A stretch of DNA of 64,000 nt from JAMXLG01 sp963765935 (GTDB taxonomy: Bacteria > Vulcanimicrobiota > Vulcanimicrobiia > Vulcanimicrobiales > Vulcanimicrobiaceae), in assembly GCA_963765935.1 (NCBI GenBank), contig CAVXXX010000001.1:1054001-1118000 (forward strand), read 5' to 3'. Under the pieces are notes generated by a model. That model saw nothing but the letters and a program-made list of their open reading frames with translations, did no database searches and had not been told where the DNA came from. This document shows positions 1-8,486 of this stretch, piece after piece. A program made the position numbers and the translations under genes. Each line of letters starts with the position of its first letter. Within the stretch, counting starts at the first letter, position 1.

Positions 1-328
1 GCACGATCGCGATGTTGCCCTTATCGTAGAGACCTTTGAGCGACTTCATTTCCGGGTTCAAGCCCAATTGCTCGTTGATAGCGAGTACATCGCTGCGCGC
101 AATTGCAAGCGTCGGACGCATTTGGTAATACGCGTCGTCGCCGTGGGGCACCACGCAGTTCAGTCCGTCGTTGCCGCCCTGGAGGTTAACGAGAACGAGC
201 ACGCGATTTTCCGCCCCGGGCAGACCGGGCAACGGCGTGTCGGCGAGCGCGCGCGCGAACACGTGATCCATATTCGCGACGACCGCGAGACCTGAGAGTG
301 CGCCGAGTACGAACTTACCGCGTTTCAT
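1..328 (-). CDS. DUF1501 family exported protein (C-terminal part outside window)
   Basis: The frame begins at an ATG at 328 and runs off the left edge, so only the first 109 residues are visible. The N-terminus (MKRGKFVLGALSGLAVV...) is a typical export signal. It is followed by a stretch LVNLQGGNDGLNCVVP, which matches the start of the DUF1501 family. That family is usually encoded beside a DUF1800 protein, as here (DUF1800 ends 29 bases upstream on the same strand). The molecular role of the pair is not established; they are thought to be exported or surface proteins. The family call is fairly sure, the function unknown. Confidence 0.8.
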   Translation of the reverse strand, partial: MKRGKFVLGALSGLAVVANMDHVFARALADTPLPGLPGAENRVLVLVNLQGGNDGLNCVVPHGDDAYYQMRPTLAIARSDVLAINEQLGLNPEMKSLKGLYDKGNIAIV

Positions 329-357
329 GGATGTCCTTTTTCGTCCTCATCTGTGGC

Positions 358-1800
358 CTATGCTAATTGGTAGGCGGGCATTGCCATCGTCAAGTACGCA
401 GCCCCGCGAACGCGTTCTTGAAAGTTCTCTGCGCCGAGCGATTTCAGCGCGGAAGTCGAAGTGCCGTTCAGATACGCGACGAGCTGACTGCGCGCAACGT
501 CAGGTGCATCGCCTTGCAGCAACACCTGAATCAGCTCAAACGATGCGCGGTTCGCGTCCATCGGAGTCTGTTCCAACCACGTCGAATTTGCCATCATCGG
601 TGAGTTACTCAACTGCGCCAAGTAATTTTGCCGCGCAATCATGGTTTGCGACGTGACCCAATTCGTACCGCCCGGCCAGCCGGCCACATTTGGCGGATAG
701 AAGAGGACCTGTCCCATTTGATTGAGCGCGCGTGGCGCGTTCTTGTCGATCTCCGTCAACGCAAACGATTTATGTGTGCCCACCACAAACTCCACCGGAC
801 TCTTCACCAATGCGCGGTACGCGCGCGGCGAGAAAAAGACATTACTTTGCAACAAGGTTGACATGATCGGCGCAAGATTGAAATCATACTTTCGAATCAC
901 ACCTGCAAAGGCGTCGACGAGTTGTGGCTCCGGATCATCGTAGACGAAGTAGCTTAGCAGCGTGCTCGCCCAAAATTTCGCAGCCGCAGGCTGTTGATAG
1001 ATTATCGAAACGATATCCGCGCCGTCGAAGTTCCCGGAGCGACCGAGGAACATCTTGGTTCCGCTATCATGGATGCGAGGATTGTCGATAAATTCGCCGG
1101 TACGCCGGTTGACTGTCCAGCCGGTAAATGCTCGCGCGGACTGGCGGATGTCTTCTTCGCTGTAGTTTCCGTGCCCGAGCGTGAAGAGCTCCATGAGTTC
1201 GCGCGCGTAATTTTCGTTGGGATGCGCCTTATTGTTGCTCGCGTTATCGAGATAGATCAACATGGCGGGATCTTTGCTGACTGCGAGCGTTAAATCGCGC
1301 AGATTTCCGAGCGCGTTTTGGCGATACAGTTGATTTTGGTTATAGACGTAGTTCGGCCAGACGCCCTTTTGAATCGCCGCCGTGGTGAAGTGGCCGTGAA
1401 AGAAGAACGTCATCTTCTCTTGCAGCGGCGCCGGCGTCGTCAGCATCCGGTTCAACCACCACATCTGCATCGCGATGATTGAAGCGCGCGAACGCATGCG
1501 AATGTTCTGGAGCACCATTTTGCGATCGTCCGGCGCCGATCCGAGCAAACCTAAGAGCTCCTGCGAGGGATCGTACACACCGGGCAGCGGCACATTGGAC
1601 GTGCCGGTAAAGTGAACGAGCGACTCAACGACATCGTGTGCGTTGCTCCGTGCCGCGGCCGCAACCTCTTGCGGCGCTCCGCCGAATCCCGCGCGGCGCA
1701 GCAAGTGCGCGGCGTGGCGCTCATCCCAATAACCGCGGTACGGAGCGAGCGCGGTACTCGCGTCCAGCGTACCGTCCGGACGATTCAATCCCGATGCCAT
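358..1800 (-). CDS. DUF1800 domain protein
   Basis: A 480-residue protein starting at ATG 1800. An open frame continues upstream to 2226, but that part lies antisense to the carboxylase gene and does not look like this family. Family features include the N-terminal AAHLLRRAGFGG, a central MTFFFHGHFTT block, HPNENYARELMELFTLGHG and SARAFTGW. No clear signal peptide is seen. It is probably the first gene of a two-gene operon with the DUF1501 gene. Its start lies only 34 bases from the divergent carboxylase start, so the promoters must overlap the coding ends. The function of DUF1800 proteins is unknown. Confidence 0.88.
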   Translation of the reverse strand: MASGLNRPDGTLDASTALAPYRGYWDERHAAHLLRRAGFGGAPQEVAAAARSNAHDVVESLVHFTGTSNVPLPGVYDPSQELLGLLGSAPDDRKMVLQNIRMRSRASIIAMQMWWLNRMLTTPAPLQEKMTFFFHGHFTTAAIQKGVWPNYVYNQNQLYRQNALGNLRDLTLAVSKDPAMLIYLDNASNNKAHPNENYARELMELFTLGHGNYSEEDIRQSARAFTGWTVNRRTGEFIDNPRIHDSGTKMFLGRSGNFDGADIVSIIYQQPAAAKFWASTLLSYFVYDDPEPQLVDAFAGVIRKYDFNLAPIMSTLLQSNVFFSPRAYRALVKSPVEFVVGTHKSFALTEIDKNAPRALNQMGQVLFYPPNVAGWPGGTNWVTSQTMIARQNYLAQLSNSPMMANSTWLEQTPMDANRASFELIQVLLQGDAPDVARSQLVAYLNGTSTSALKSLGAENFQERVRGAAYLTMAMPAYQLA

Positions 1801-1834
1801 ACATCTATTGAACGTAGGGAGCCCGGCAATCGTC

Positions 1835-3463
1835 ATGAAGGACGGGTTAAGGACGCTGCTTGCCGAACCAGCCGCCTTCGTGAGCCTTCTCGAATCTCGC
1901 CTCGACCGGCAAAGCGAGGCGTTTGCGCGTAATGCCGATCGCATGTCGACTCTGGTCGCCGAATACCGCGAACGCCTCGAGGCCGTACGCGCGGGCGGCG
2001 GCCCCGAAGCAACGGCAAAGCACCGCAAGCGCGGCAAATTGACCGCGCGCGAACGCATCGACGAGGTGATCGATCCGGATTCGGACTTTCTCGAATTTTC
2101 GGCGCTCGCTGCATACGATATGTATCGTGGCGACTCACCGTCCGCCGGAATCGTTACGGGGATCGGCTGCATCGAAGGGCAGCAGTGCGTCGTCGTCGCG
2201 AACGACGCGACCGTTAAAGGCGGCACGTACTATCCGATGACGGTCAAGAAACACTTGCGCGCGCAAGAAATCGCGGAGCAGAACCACCTGCCCTGCATTT
2301 ACCTCGTTGATTCCGGCGGCGCGTTTCTTCCGCTGCAAGCGGATGTTTTTCCCGATCGCGATCATTTCGGACGGATCTTCTACAACCAAGCACGCATGTC
2401 GGGAAAGCGCATTCCGCAGATCGCCGCGGTAATGGGTTCGTGCACGGCCGGCGGCGCCTACGTTCCGGCCATGAGTGACGAGGCGGTGATCGTGAAAGGA
2501 ACCGGCACGATTTTTCTCGGCGGGCCGCCACTGGTAAAAGCTGCAACCGGCGAAGAAGTTACGGCCGAAGAACTGGGCGGTGCCGACGTGCATACGCGAA
2601 TTTCAGGCGTTGCCGACCACTTCGCGAACGACGATCATCACGCGCTCGGCATGGTGCGCGAGATCGTGCGAAACTTGCATCGCGAGCTTCCGCGACAGTG
2701 GGATCGCGAAGAACCGCGGCCACCGAAATACGACCCGCGCGAGATCTACGGAGCCATTCCGGCCGATAGCCGCATCGGGTACGATGTGCGCGAGGTCGTG
2801 GCGCGACTCGTTGACGGCTCGCAGTTTCACGAATTCAAGGCGCGCTACGGCACGACGCTTGTATGCGGATTTGCGCATATTGAAGGTCATCCGATCGGCA
2901 TCCTCGCGAACAACGGCATTCTCTTCAGCGAAAGCGCGCTCAAGGGCGCGCACTTCATCGAGTTGTGCGCGCAACGCGGAACACCGTTGCTGTTCCTCCA
3001 GAATATCACCGGTTTCATGGTTGGCAAACAGTATGAAAACGGTGGGATTGCAAAGGATGGCGCGAAACTCGTCACCGCCGTCGCATGCGCGGAAGTGCCG
3101 AAGTTTACCGTCGTGATCGGCGGAAGTTTCGGCGCCGGAAATTACGGCATGTGCGGACGTGCGTACTCACCGCGCCAGTTGTGGATGTGGCCGAACGCGC
3201 GTATCAGCGTCATGGGTGGTCCTCAAGCGGCGAGCGTTCTTTCGACGGTCAAAGGCGACATGACCGCGGAAGAAAAGACCAAGTTCGAGGCGCCTATTCT
3301 CGAGAAGTACGAGCACGAAGGCAATCCGTACTACTCCACGGCACGCTTGTGGGACGATGGAATCATCGATCCGCTGGACACGCGACGCGTGTTAGCGATC
3401 GGGCTGGATGCGGCGGCGAACGCGCCGCAACCCCCGACGCATTTCGGCATTTTCCGTATGTAG
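1835..3463 (+). CDS. liuB: Methylcrotonyl-CoA carboxylase, carboxyltransferase (beta) subunit
   Basis: A 542-residue carboxyltransferase of the acyl-CoA carboxylase beta family. It transfers carboxyl from biotin to 3-methylcrotonyl-CoA in leucine degradation. Visible features are AKHRKRGKLTARERID near the N-terminus, the VMGSCTAGGAYVPAMSDE oxyanion region, IFLGGPPLVKAATGE (characteristic of the methylcrotonyl rather than propionyl type) and FLQNITGFMVG in the C-terminal half. ATG 1835 fits the family N-terminus; a TTG at 1808 is an alternative. The biotin-carrying alpha subunit lies about 5 kb away at 8483, so the complex is split around unrelated genes. The stop codon touches the next start. 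Confidence 0.93.
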   Translation: MKDGLRTLLAEPAAFVSLLESRLDRQSEAFARNADRMSTLVAEYRERLEAVRAGGGPEATAKHRKRGKLTARERIDEVIDPDSDFLEFSALAAYDMYRGDSPSAGIVTGIGCIEGQQCVVVANDATVKGGTYYPMTVKKHLRAQEIAEQNHLPCIYLVDSGGAFLPLQADVFPDRDHFGRIFYNQARMSGKRIPQIAAVMGSCTAGGAYVPAMSDEAVIVKGTGTIFLGGPPLVKAATGEEVTAEELGGADVHTRISGVADHFANDDHHALGMVREIVRNLHRELPRQWDREEPRPPKYDPREIYGAIPADSRIGYDVREVVARLVDGSQFHEFKARYGTTLVCGFAHIEGHPIGILANNGILFSESALKGAHFIELCAQRGTPLLFLQNITGFMVGKQYENGGIAKDGAKLVTAVACAEVPKFTVVIGGSFGAGNYGMCGRAYSPRQLWMWPNARISVMGGPQAASVLSTVKGDMTAEEKTKFEAPILEKYEHEGNPYYSTARLWDDGIIDPLDTRRVLAIGLDAAANAPQPPTHFGIFRM

Positions 3464-4351
3464 ATGTATCGTACGGTTCTTGCTTACAGCGGCATGTGCC
3501 TCATTTGGGGCACCACTTGGCTCGCTATTAAAATCGGACTTCACGCGCTCGGGCCGCTGACCGGCGTCGGATTACGGTTTGTCATCGCGGGGCTCTTTCT
3601 TTTCGCCGTTGCGGCGGTAGCGCGAGCACTGCGTCCGCTGCGCGAGATGCCGTGGAGACTCATCGTCGTTTTTGCAATCGCGCTCTTCGGTCTCGATTAC
3701 ATCCTGACGTACACCGCGGAAACGCGACTCGATTCGGGGCTCGTTTCCGTACTCTTCGGGACCGCTCCCTTTTTCACGTTCGGTTTCGGTCAGGTCATGG
3801 TCGGCGAACGCACGACGCCGCGCGTTTGGCTCGGAGCATTGATTGCCTTTGCCGGGGTCGTCGTTATTTCACTAACCGGTCAAGTTCGCGGTTCGCCTCT
3901 CTTCGCGTTGTGCGCGATCGGCTCGGCCGCCGTTGCTGCATTTGCAAATGTGTACGCGAAGCGGCACTCGCATCACGATCCGCTGCTGACGCTTCCGCCA
4001 TCGATGTTCATCGCGGGAAGTTCGATTCTGATCGTGGGACTGATCTTCGAACGGACCGACTGGCACGCGGCCGTTGCACCGTCCTCGCTTGCCGCATTGC
4101 TGTACCTGGCGATCTTCGGCAGCGGCATCGCGTTCTTTCTCGACCTCTGGGTGCTCAAGCGCCTTCGCGCTTGGGTCGTGGGAATGTCGTCCCTCATCTT
4201 TCCCGTCATCGCGATCACGGTGGGCATCGTCTTCGGCGGCGAACACTTCGGATGGCGCGAACTGGGCGGATCTCTCCTGGTCATCGCCGGCATCGCGATT
4301 GCGCTCACCGCACCGGTAACCTACGCACAACCGGACACGCAAGCCGCTTAA
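3464..4351 (+). CDS. EamA/DMT-family transporter
   Basis: A 295-residue protein of about ten hydrophobic segments arranged as two EamA repeats. The first begins with the typical GMCLIWGTTWLAIKIGL and the second lies at about residues 150-285. It is a drug/metabolite transporter of the inner membrane; the substrate cannot be told from sequence. The ATG directly follows the carboxylase stop with no gap, implying translational coupling, so it might move a branched-chain amino acid or organic acid metabolite (inference only). The 3' end overlaps the convergent gene by four bases. Confidence 0.88.
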   Translation: MYRTVLAYSGMCLIWGTTWLAIKIGLHALGPLTGVGLRFVIAGLFLFAVAAVARALRPLREMPWRLIVVFAIALFGLDYILTYTAETRLDSGLVSVLFGTAPFFTFGFGQVMVGERTTPRVWLGALIAFAGVVVISLTGQVRGSPLFALCAIGSAAVAAFANVYAKRHSHHDPLLTLPPSMFIAGSSILIVGLIFERTDWHAAVAPSSLAALLYLAIFGSGIAFFLDLWVLKRLRAWVVGMSSLIFPVIAITVGIVFGGEHFGWRELGGSLLVIAGIAIALTAPVTYAQPDTQAA

Positions 4352-5016
4352 GCGTGCGCAAAAGCGTTGGGATAGAATTTGTAGTAGTTCGGTGATTCAA
4401 CCCATTTGCCGCCGGCGTAGCGCAGTGTTGCGGTCGCCTTCGGCTTGGTCGGACAACACATCGGCGCGGTCGCATTGTAGTACGGACCACTCAGCTGCAA
4501 GTACGACACGCCGCCCGCGTTCTTGACGATCATCGCGTTGAGTTCGCAGCCGTTCTGAACCGTGACCGCCGGCACGATCTTGCCGGTCTTTGCATCATAG
4601 CGAAATACCGTAAGATCGGCCGATCCGCAATCAGCTCCCGATTGATGCGACTGAACCACGAGCTGTTCGTCGTTTTGACCCATCAACGCAGCGGAGCCGA
4701 CGATACTTGCCTCTTGCCGCGGAAACCACAGATTAGCGCCCTTAGCCTTCTCGACGGCGTCGAGCGGGCCGCCGTTGCCCGGCGATTGATAGCGCAGGCG
4801 ATACGTGCCTCCGTCGAATTGATAAATCGAAACGTACCACTGGTAGAACGTCTCGTTGTCCGCACTTCCAACCGCTTTTTTCGTAATGACGCTGCGCCAG
4901 CTGTTCGCGGCACGACCGTCGAGATCAGCGCCTTGGCGCGCAACCACGTTGCCCGGCGGCACGGGAGCAAACACGATGAGGGCGGCGAGTAAGGCTGCGA
5001 TATTGAAACCGTCCAC
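4348..5016 (-). CDS. Exported protein of unknown function
   Basis: A 222-residue protein starting at GTG 5016, chosen because a GGAGG ribosome site lies about seven bases upstream. A hydrophobic N-terminal stretch (NIAALLAALIVFAP) suggests export. The mature part has four cysteines (SGADCGSAD, QNGCELNAM and a CC pair at GPYYNATAPMCCPTKP), probably forming disulfides. I do not recognise a family; the pattern is faintly like mycobacterial LppP/LprE but not enough to name it. Its start follows the GNAT stop by one base, so the two are co-transcribed. Confidence 0.65.
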   Translation of the reverse strand: MDGFNIAALLAALIVFAPVPPGNVVARQGADLDGRAANSWRSVITKKAVGSADNETFYQWYVSIYQFDGGTYRLRYQSPGNGGPLDAVEKAKGANLWFPRQEASIVGSAALMGQNDEQLVVQSHQSGADCGSADLTVFRYDAKTGKIVPAVTVQNGCELNAMIVKNAGGVSYLQLSGPYYNATAPMCCPTKPKATATLRYAGGKWVESPNYYKFYPNAFAHA

Positions 5017-5017
5017 G

Positions 5018-5491
5018 TTAACACCTCCACTCCCAAAACAACGCGCGTATACAGCGTTCGCGAATCATCGCGCGCTGCCATCCCTGGCGACGATGCGCCG
5101 GAAGCGTCGAGGCCGCAAACAGAGCGATTCCGTCGTTTTCAAAGGCATAACATGCCGTGGCAACGATTCCGCCGCCCTCGCGCGCTTCCAACACGGTCGC
5201 GCCGCCCGTCGCGATGAGAAGACTGACCGTCAGCGTCTCGTTATCCGGGTCAGCGCCGTCGCAAAAACCGCGCGCCGATGCCTCTGTCCATTCTTGCGGA
5301 TCGCGCATCGGAACGATGCGTTTATCACGGCCGCCTTCGAGCCGGTCGAGATCGGCCACGAGCATGTTCTGACATTCCACCGGAACGTATCCCGCGCGAG
5401 CGAGCAACGGAGCGAACTCAGAATTTGTCAAGGGACCAATCTCGACGCGCGGCGTGCACTGATGCGGCGCCAACAATTGATCGATAATCAC
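5018..5491 (-). CDS. GNAT-like N-acetyltransferase, shortened at the C-terminus
   Basis: A 157-residue protein from GTG 5491. The middle shows a GNAT fold with the acetyl-CoA-binding motif (STLPAHRRQGWQRAMIRER). It ends about a dozen residues after that motif, where relatives normally have another strand and helix. No other frame supplies the missing part, because the next gene begins one base after the stop. An in-frame stop lies just upstream, so the N-terminus cannot be extended either. It is probably a truncated or degenerate acetyltransferase whose last segment was replaced when the downstream gene was joined. Confidence 0.55.
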   Translation of the reverse strand: MIIDQLLAPHQCTPRVEIGPLTNSEFAPLLARAGYVPVECQNMLVADLDRLEGGRDKRIVPMRDPQEWTEASARGFCDGADPDNETLTVSLLIATGGATVLEAREGGGIVATACYAFENDGIALFAASTLPAHRRQGWQRAMIRERCIRALFWEWRC

Positions 5492-5550
5492 GCGAAAACG
5501 AATATCGCGTTGTGGAGCATTTTACCTACGTTCCGAGAAGCCGTTCCATT

Positions 5551-6111
5551 ATGCGTACACAACTCATACTCGCCGCAGTTTTCTCACTTTCATGTTCGCT
5601 CGCTGCCGTGCAGGTACACGCCCAGAGCACGGCTCCCATGTCGGCATCCGGAACCGCGCAAATCAGCGAAAAGGTCGTCGGCATCGACTACACCTCGCGC
5701 GAAATCACGCTCCAGGACGCCAAGGGAAACACACAGTCGTTTCAAGTCAGCCCCAACGTCAAACGCTTCAACCAAATCAAGGTCGGCGACACGATTACGT
5801 TTACCTATCAAGAATCGGTCGCGCTCAATATCGTCAAGGCCAGCGCGCAGATGGCGTCGCCGTCACCATCATCGAGCCCGATCGTGACGTCGATGGCCGG
5901 AGAAAAGCCCGCGGGCCAAATCTCGCAAACGCAGACGGCGCTCGTAACGATTCAGGCGATCGACATGTCGAAACCGTCGGTCACCGTAAAAACGGACGAC
6001 GGCCGCGTACTCGACTTCGCCGTGCAAAATAAACAACTTCTGAGCAATTTCAAGGTCGGCGACGTCGTGCAAATTACGTACTCGCAGGCCTTGATGATCG
6101 CCGTCAAATAG
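5551..6111 (+). CDS. Exported protein with two copies of a small beta domain
   Basis: A 186-residue protein with a clear signal peptide (MRTQLILAAVFSLSCSLAAV, cleavage near VHAQ). The start at ATG 5551 is chosen because the signal peptide begins there. The mature protein is an internal duplication. Residues about 35-95 (GIDYTSREITLQDAKGN ... IKVGDTITFTYQESVAL) repeat as about 125-186 (AIDMSKPSVTVKTDDGR ... FKVGDVVQITYSQAL), joined by a Ser/Pro linker. Each unit looks like a five-strand barrel. No family name or function is recognised; a periplasmic binding role is only a guess. Confidence 0.7.
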   Translation: MRTQLILAAVFSLSCSLAAVQVHAQSTAPMSASGTAQISEKVVGIDYTSREITLQDAKGNTQSFQVSPNVKRFNQIKVGDTITFTYQESVALNIVKASAQMASPSPSSSPIVTSMAGEKPAGQISQTQTALVTIQAIDMSKPSVTVKTDDGRVLDFAVQNKQLLSNFKVGDVVQITYSQALMIAVK

Positions 6112-6112
6112 G

Positions 6113-6853
6113 CTAAATGCCGGCGTACCACTCGTAGCCCTGATCTTCCCAGTAGCCGCCGGCACCCGCAAAAATCGTCGCGAACGAACCGACGAGTTCG
6201 ATCCGCTCGACCCACTTTGCGCTCTTGTATCCAAGCTGCGTCGGAATGCGCAAGCGTACCGGAGCCCCGTGATCGGGATCGAGCGGCGCATCGTTCAAGC
6301 GAAGTGCGAGCAGCGTCTGTGGATGCGTTGCTTGATGGAGATCGAGGCTTTCGTAGTACGGCATGTTTTGGTCGTCTTTATCCATGCAATGGAAGACGAC
6401 GTAGCGAGCGTCGCCGCGCGGGCGCACGGCAGCGAGAAGATCGCGCAGCGGCACACCGCTCCACTTTCCGATGGCGCTCCAACCTTCGACGCAGTCGTGT
6501 CGCGTGATCTGCGTCGTTTGTGCCATTGCTTGCAATTGCGGGAGCGAGAAGGCCACGCGCCCTTGTACTGCGCCGTCGACAATCAAGCGGTACGGCTCGA
6601 AGCCGCGCGCAACCATCTCGCGATAACGCCCGTCGCTCGGCGTCGGCAAGCCGTTGACGCGGAAATTGCGATCGACGTCGCGATCGCGGTACTGGCGCGC
6701 TAAGCCGTGCGTACCGATGAGCGCATGGTTGAGCCGCTCCGCTGACTTGAGCGCATCGTGAAACTTCTGGTTATTGTTCAGCGCAGTGCCGAGCGGAGAG
6801 CATGCCGTGAGCGCCGATGAAATTGATGTCGCGATAAAAAGTTTACGATTCAC
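6113..6853 (-). CDS. Molybdopterin-dependent oxidoreductase, sulfite oxidase/MsrP-like lipoprotein
   Basis: A 246-residue protein. Starting at GTG 6853 gives a lipoprotein signal (MNRKLFIATSISSALTAC, lipobox LTAC), so it is likely anchored outside the cytoplasmic membrane. The domain is the molybdopterin fold of sulfite oxidase and YedY/MsrP, with the molybdenum-ligand cysteine in TRHDCVEGWSAIGKW and the loop DPDHGAPVRLRIPTQLGYK. The start overlaps the cytochrome b gene by 11 bases. The pair parallels MsrP-MsrQ, with the cytochrome as probable electron donor. The substrate (methionine sulfoxide, sulfite or other) is not decided by sequence. Confidence 0.85.
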   Translation of the reverse strand: MNRKLFIATSISSALTACSPLGTALNNNQKFHDALKSAERLNHALIGTHGLARQYRDRDVDRNFRVNGLPTPSDGRYREMVARGFEPYRLIVDGAVQGRVAFSLPQLQAMAQTTQITRHDCVEGWSAIGKWSGVPLRDLLAAVRPRGDARYVVFHCMDKDDQNMPYYESLDLHQATHPQTLLALRLNDAPLDPDHGAPVRLRIPTQLGYKSAKWVERIELVGSFATIFAGAGGYWEDQGYEWYAGI

Positions 6854-7667
6854 GTCCCACCACATCGCCTTCGCCAACGCGATACCACCCGGTAATCATC
6901 GAGTTCATTTGATTCAGCACGCCTTGCGTGAGCACTTGGAACGTGTGAACGGCAAAGAATGCGAGCAACAGCAGCATGCCGGCGAAATGCCAGAGGCGCG
7001 CGAACTGACGTCCGCCGAGAATCCAGGTCAACGGCTGTGCGATCGCGTCGATGCCCGGCGAAAGCGCTAGACCGGTCAACACAACGAGCGGCGCGATAAT
7101 GAAACCAATCGTCGTATACGCCGCTTTTTGGAGCGGGTTGTAGATGCCGTGCGGCGGCGGTTCTTTACGCAGATGCAAGTAGTACGCTTGCATGGGCCAG
7201 AGTTTCGGGATGTCGCTCGGGCGCAAGATCATTTCGCGGAGATTGCCTTTGACCGCCGCGGAGATCACCCACGCAACCCAGCACGCTGCCGCAATCCATG
7301 CAAAGAACAAATGCCAACGACGTCCGTCGGCAAGGTCCTGATACGATGGAATCGTGATCCAGGCGGGAAAGCCTCGCGCGCCTCGTCCACCCATTCCGTC
7401 GTCGGTCCAGCCGAGCCATCCGGTCGTACTAAACGTTCGTCCGAAAATCGTCGTCGTTCCGACGCCCTGCTCCGGCGTATCGATGGCAAGGACGCGCCGC
7501 GCCGGATTCGACTTATCAGAGGCGTCGAGGTACGGTGCGGCATTGAAAATTTGCAGGCCGCTCGAGACGAGCACCCCGAACGCAATCACCCAAAACCAAT
7601 GGCTCAGCCGTGTCGCAATGGCGTACCGGTAGATTTTGCGCCCCATCTGCATATGACTATAACGCAT
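6843..7667 (-). CDS. Cytochrome b561-type membrane electron carrier
   Basis: A 274-residue protein of the cytochrome b/Ni-hydrogenase b-subunit class. Four or five membrane segments carry candidate haem-ligand histidines in ATRLSHWFWV, GRRWHLFFAW, ARLWHFAGML and FFAVHTFQ. It should pass quinol electrons to the neighbouring molybdopterin lipoprotein, whose start it overlaps. ATG 7667 is taken as start; ATGs at 7652 and 7646 are equally possible. The gene is divergent from the enoyl-CoA hydratase start at 7709. Confidence 0.85.
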   Translation of the reverse strand: MRYSHMQMGRKIYRYAIATRLSHWFWVIAFGVLVSSGLQIFNAAPYLDASDKSNPARRVLAIDTPEQGVGTTTIFGRTFSTTGWLGWTDDGMGGRGARGFPAWITIPSYQDLADGRRWHLFFAWIAAACWVAWVISAAVKGNLREMILRPSDIPKLWPMQAYYLHLRKEPPPHGIYNPLQKAAYTTIGFIIAPLVVLTGLALSPGIDAIAQPLTWILGGRQFARLWHFAGMLLLLAFFAVHTFQVLTQGVLNQMNSMITGWYRVGEGDVVGRES

Positions 7668-7708
7668 CCAAGGCGCGGCCGGATGATAGGCCGAACGACA
7701 CCGGGCCC

Positions 7709-8486
7709 ATGTCTACCATCACGCTCTCCCTGCAAGCGCAGATCGCGCGCGTCACGCTCGCGCGGCCCGACGTGCGCAACGCGTTCAATGCCGAGGTCAT
7801 CCGCGAACTCCGCGACGCCTTCGCTCGTCTCTCCGATGACCCGCAGGTCCGAGCCGTCGTCCTTGCGGGCGAGGGTCCGTCATTCTGCGGCGGCGCCGAC
7901 ATTAACTGGATGCGCAGCGCACTCGATTTGGGTTACGACGAGAACCTCGGCGATGCCGAAGCCATGAGCGAAATGTTTCGCGCGATCGACCGCTGCGCGA
8001 AGCCGGTGATCGGACGGATTCATGGCGCCGCACTCGGCGGCGGATCGGGACTCACCGCGGTCTGCGACATTGCGATTGCAAGCGATGATGCACGTCTTCG
8101 GATTTACGGAAGTCAAGCTCGGCATCATTCCGGCCGTGATTTCGCCGTTCGTGCTTGCGAAGATTGGAGCGTCCCATGCGCGCGCGCTTTTTCTCACCGG
8201 CGAGCGGTTTAACGCGGAGCGCGCGTATCGCATCGGTCTCGTGCACCGGGTCGTTGCAGCGGATCAACTCGACGCCGCCGTTGACGAGACGCTCGCACAA
8301 ATCATGACGAGCGGTCCGAGCGCAGTCGCTGCGGCGAAAGCACTCGTACCGCGCGTGCTTGCGGCGAACTACGATGAAACGCTCGGCATCACGAGCAACG
8401 CCATCGCATTGCAGCGCACGAGCCCCGAAGGCCAAGAGGGGCTGCGCGCGTTTCTGGAGCGCCGGAAGGCGACCTTCGCGCAATGA
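7709..8486 (+). CDS. liuC: Methylglutaconyl-CoA hydratase (LiuC-type enoyl-CoA hydratase), frameshifted
   Basis: The reading is one 258-residue crotonase-fold protein interrupted by one extra base at about 8096. The first frame gives GPSFCGGADINWM and HGAALGGGSGLTAVCDIAI. The next frame continues with FGFTEVKLGIIPAVISPFVL to the end. The GIIPAVISPFV form and position directly before the carboxylase alpha and HMG-CoA lyase genes indicate 3-methylglutaconyl-CoA hydratase of leucine degradation. Its stop overlaps the next ATG by four bases. I see no slippery site, so this is either a sequencing indel or a real mutation that would break the pathway. Confidence 0.82.

Noticed and set aside
2244..2974. 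Minus-strand frames inside the carboxylase beta gene that would extend DUF1800 upstream
   Set aside because: DUF1800 family sequence starts right after ATG 1800; upstream residues are antisense to the conserved carboxylase sequence.
8080..8110. Programmed frameshift in liuC
   Set aside because: The junction CGTCTTCGG is not a slippery heptamer and no stop codon or stimulating hairpin is evident, so an indel is more likely.
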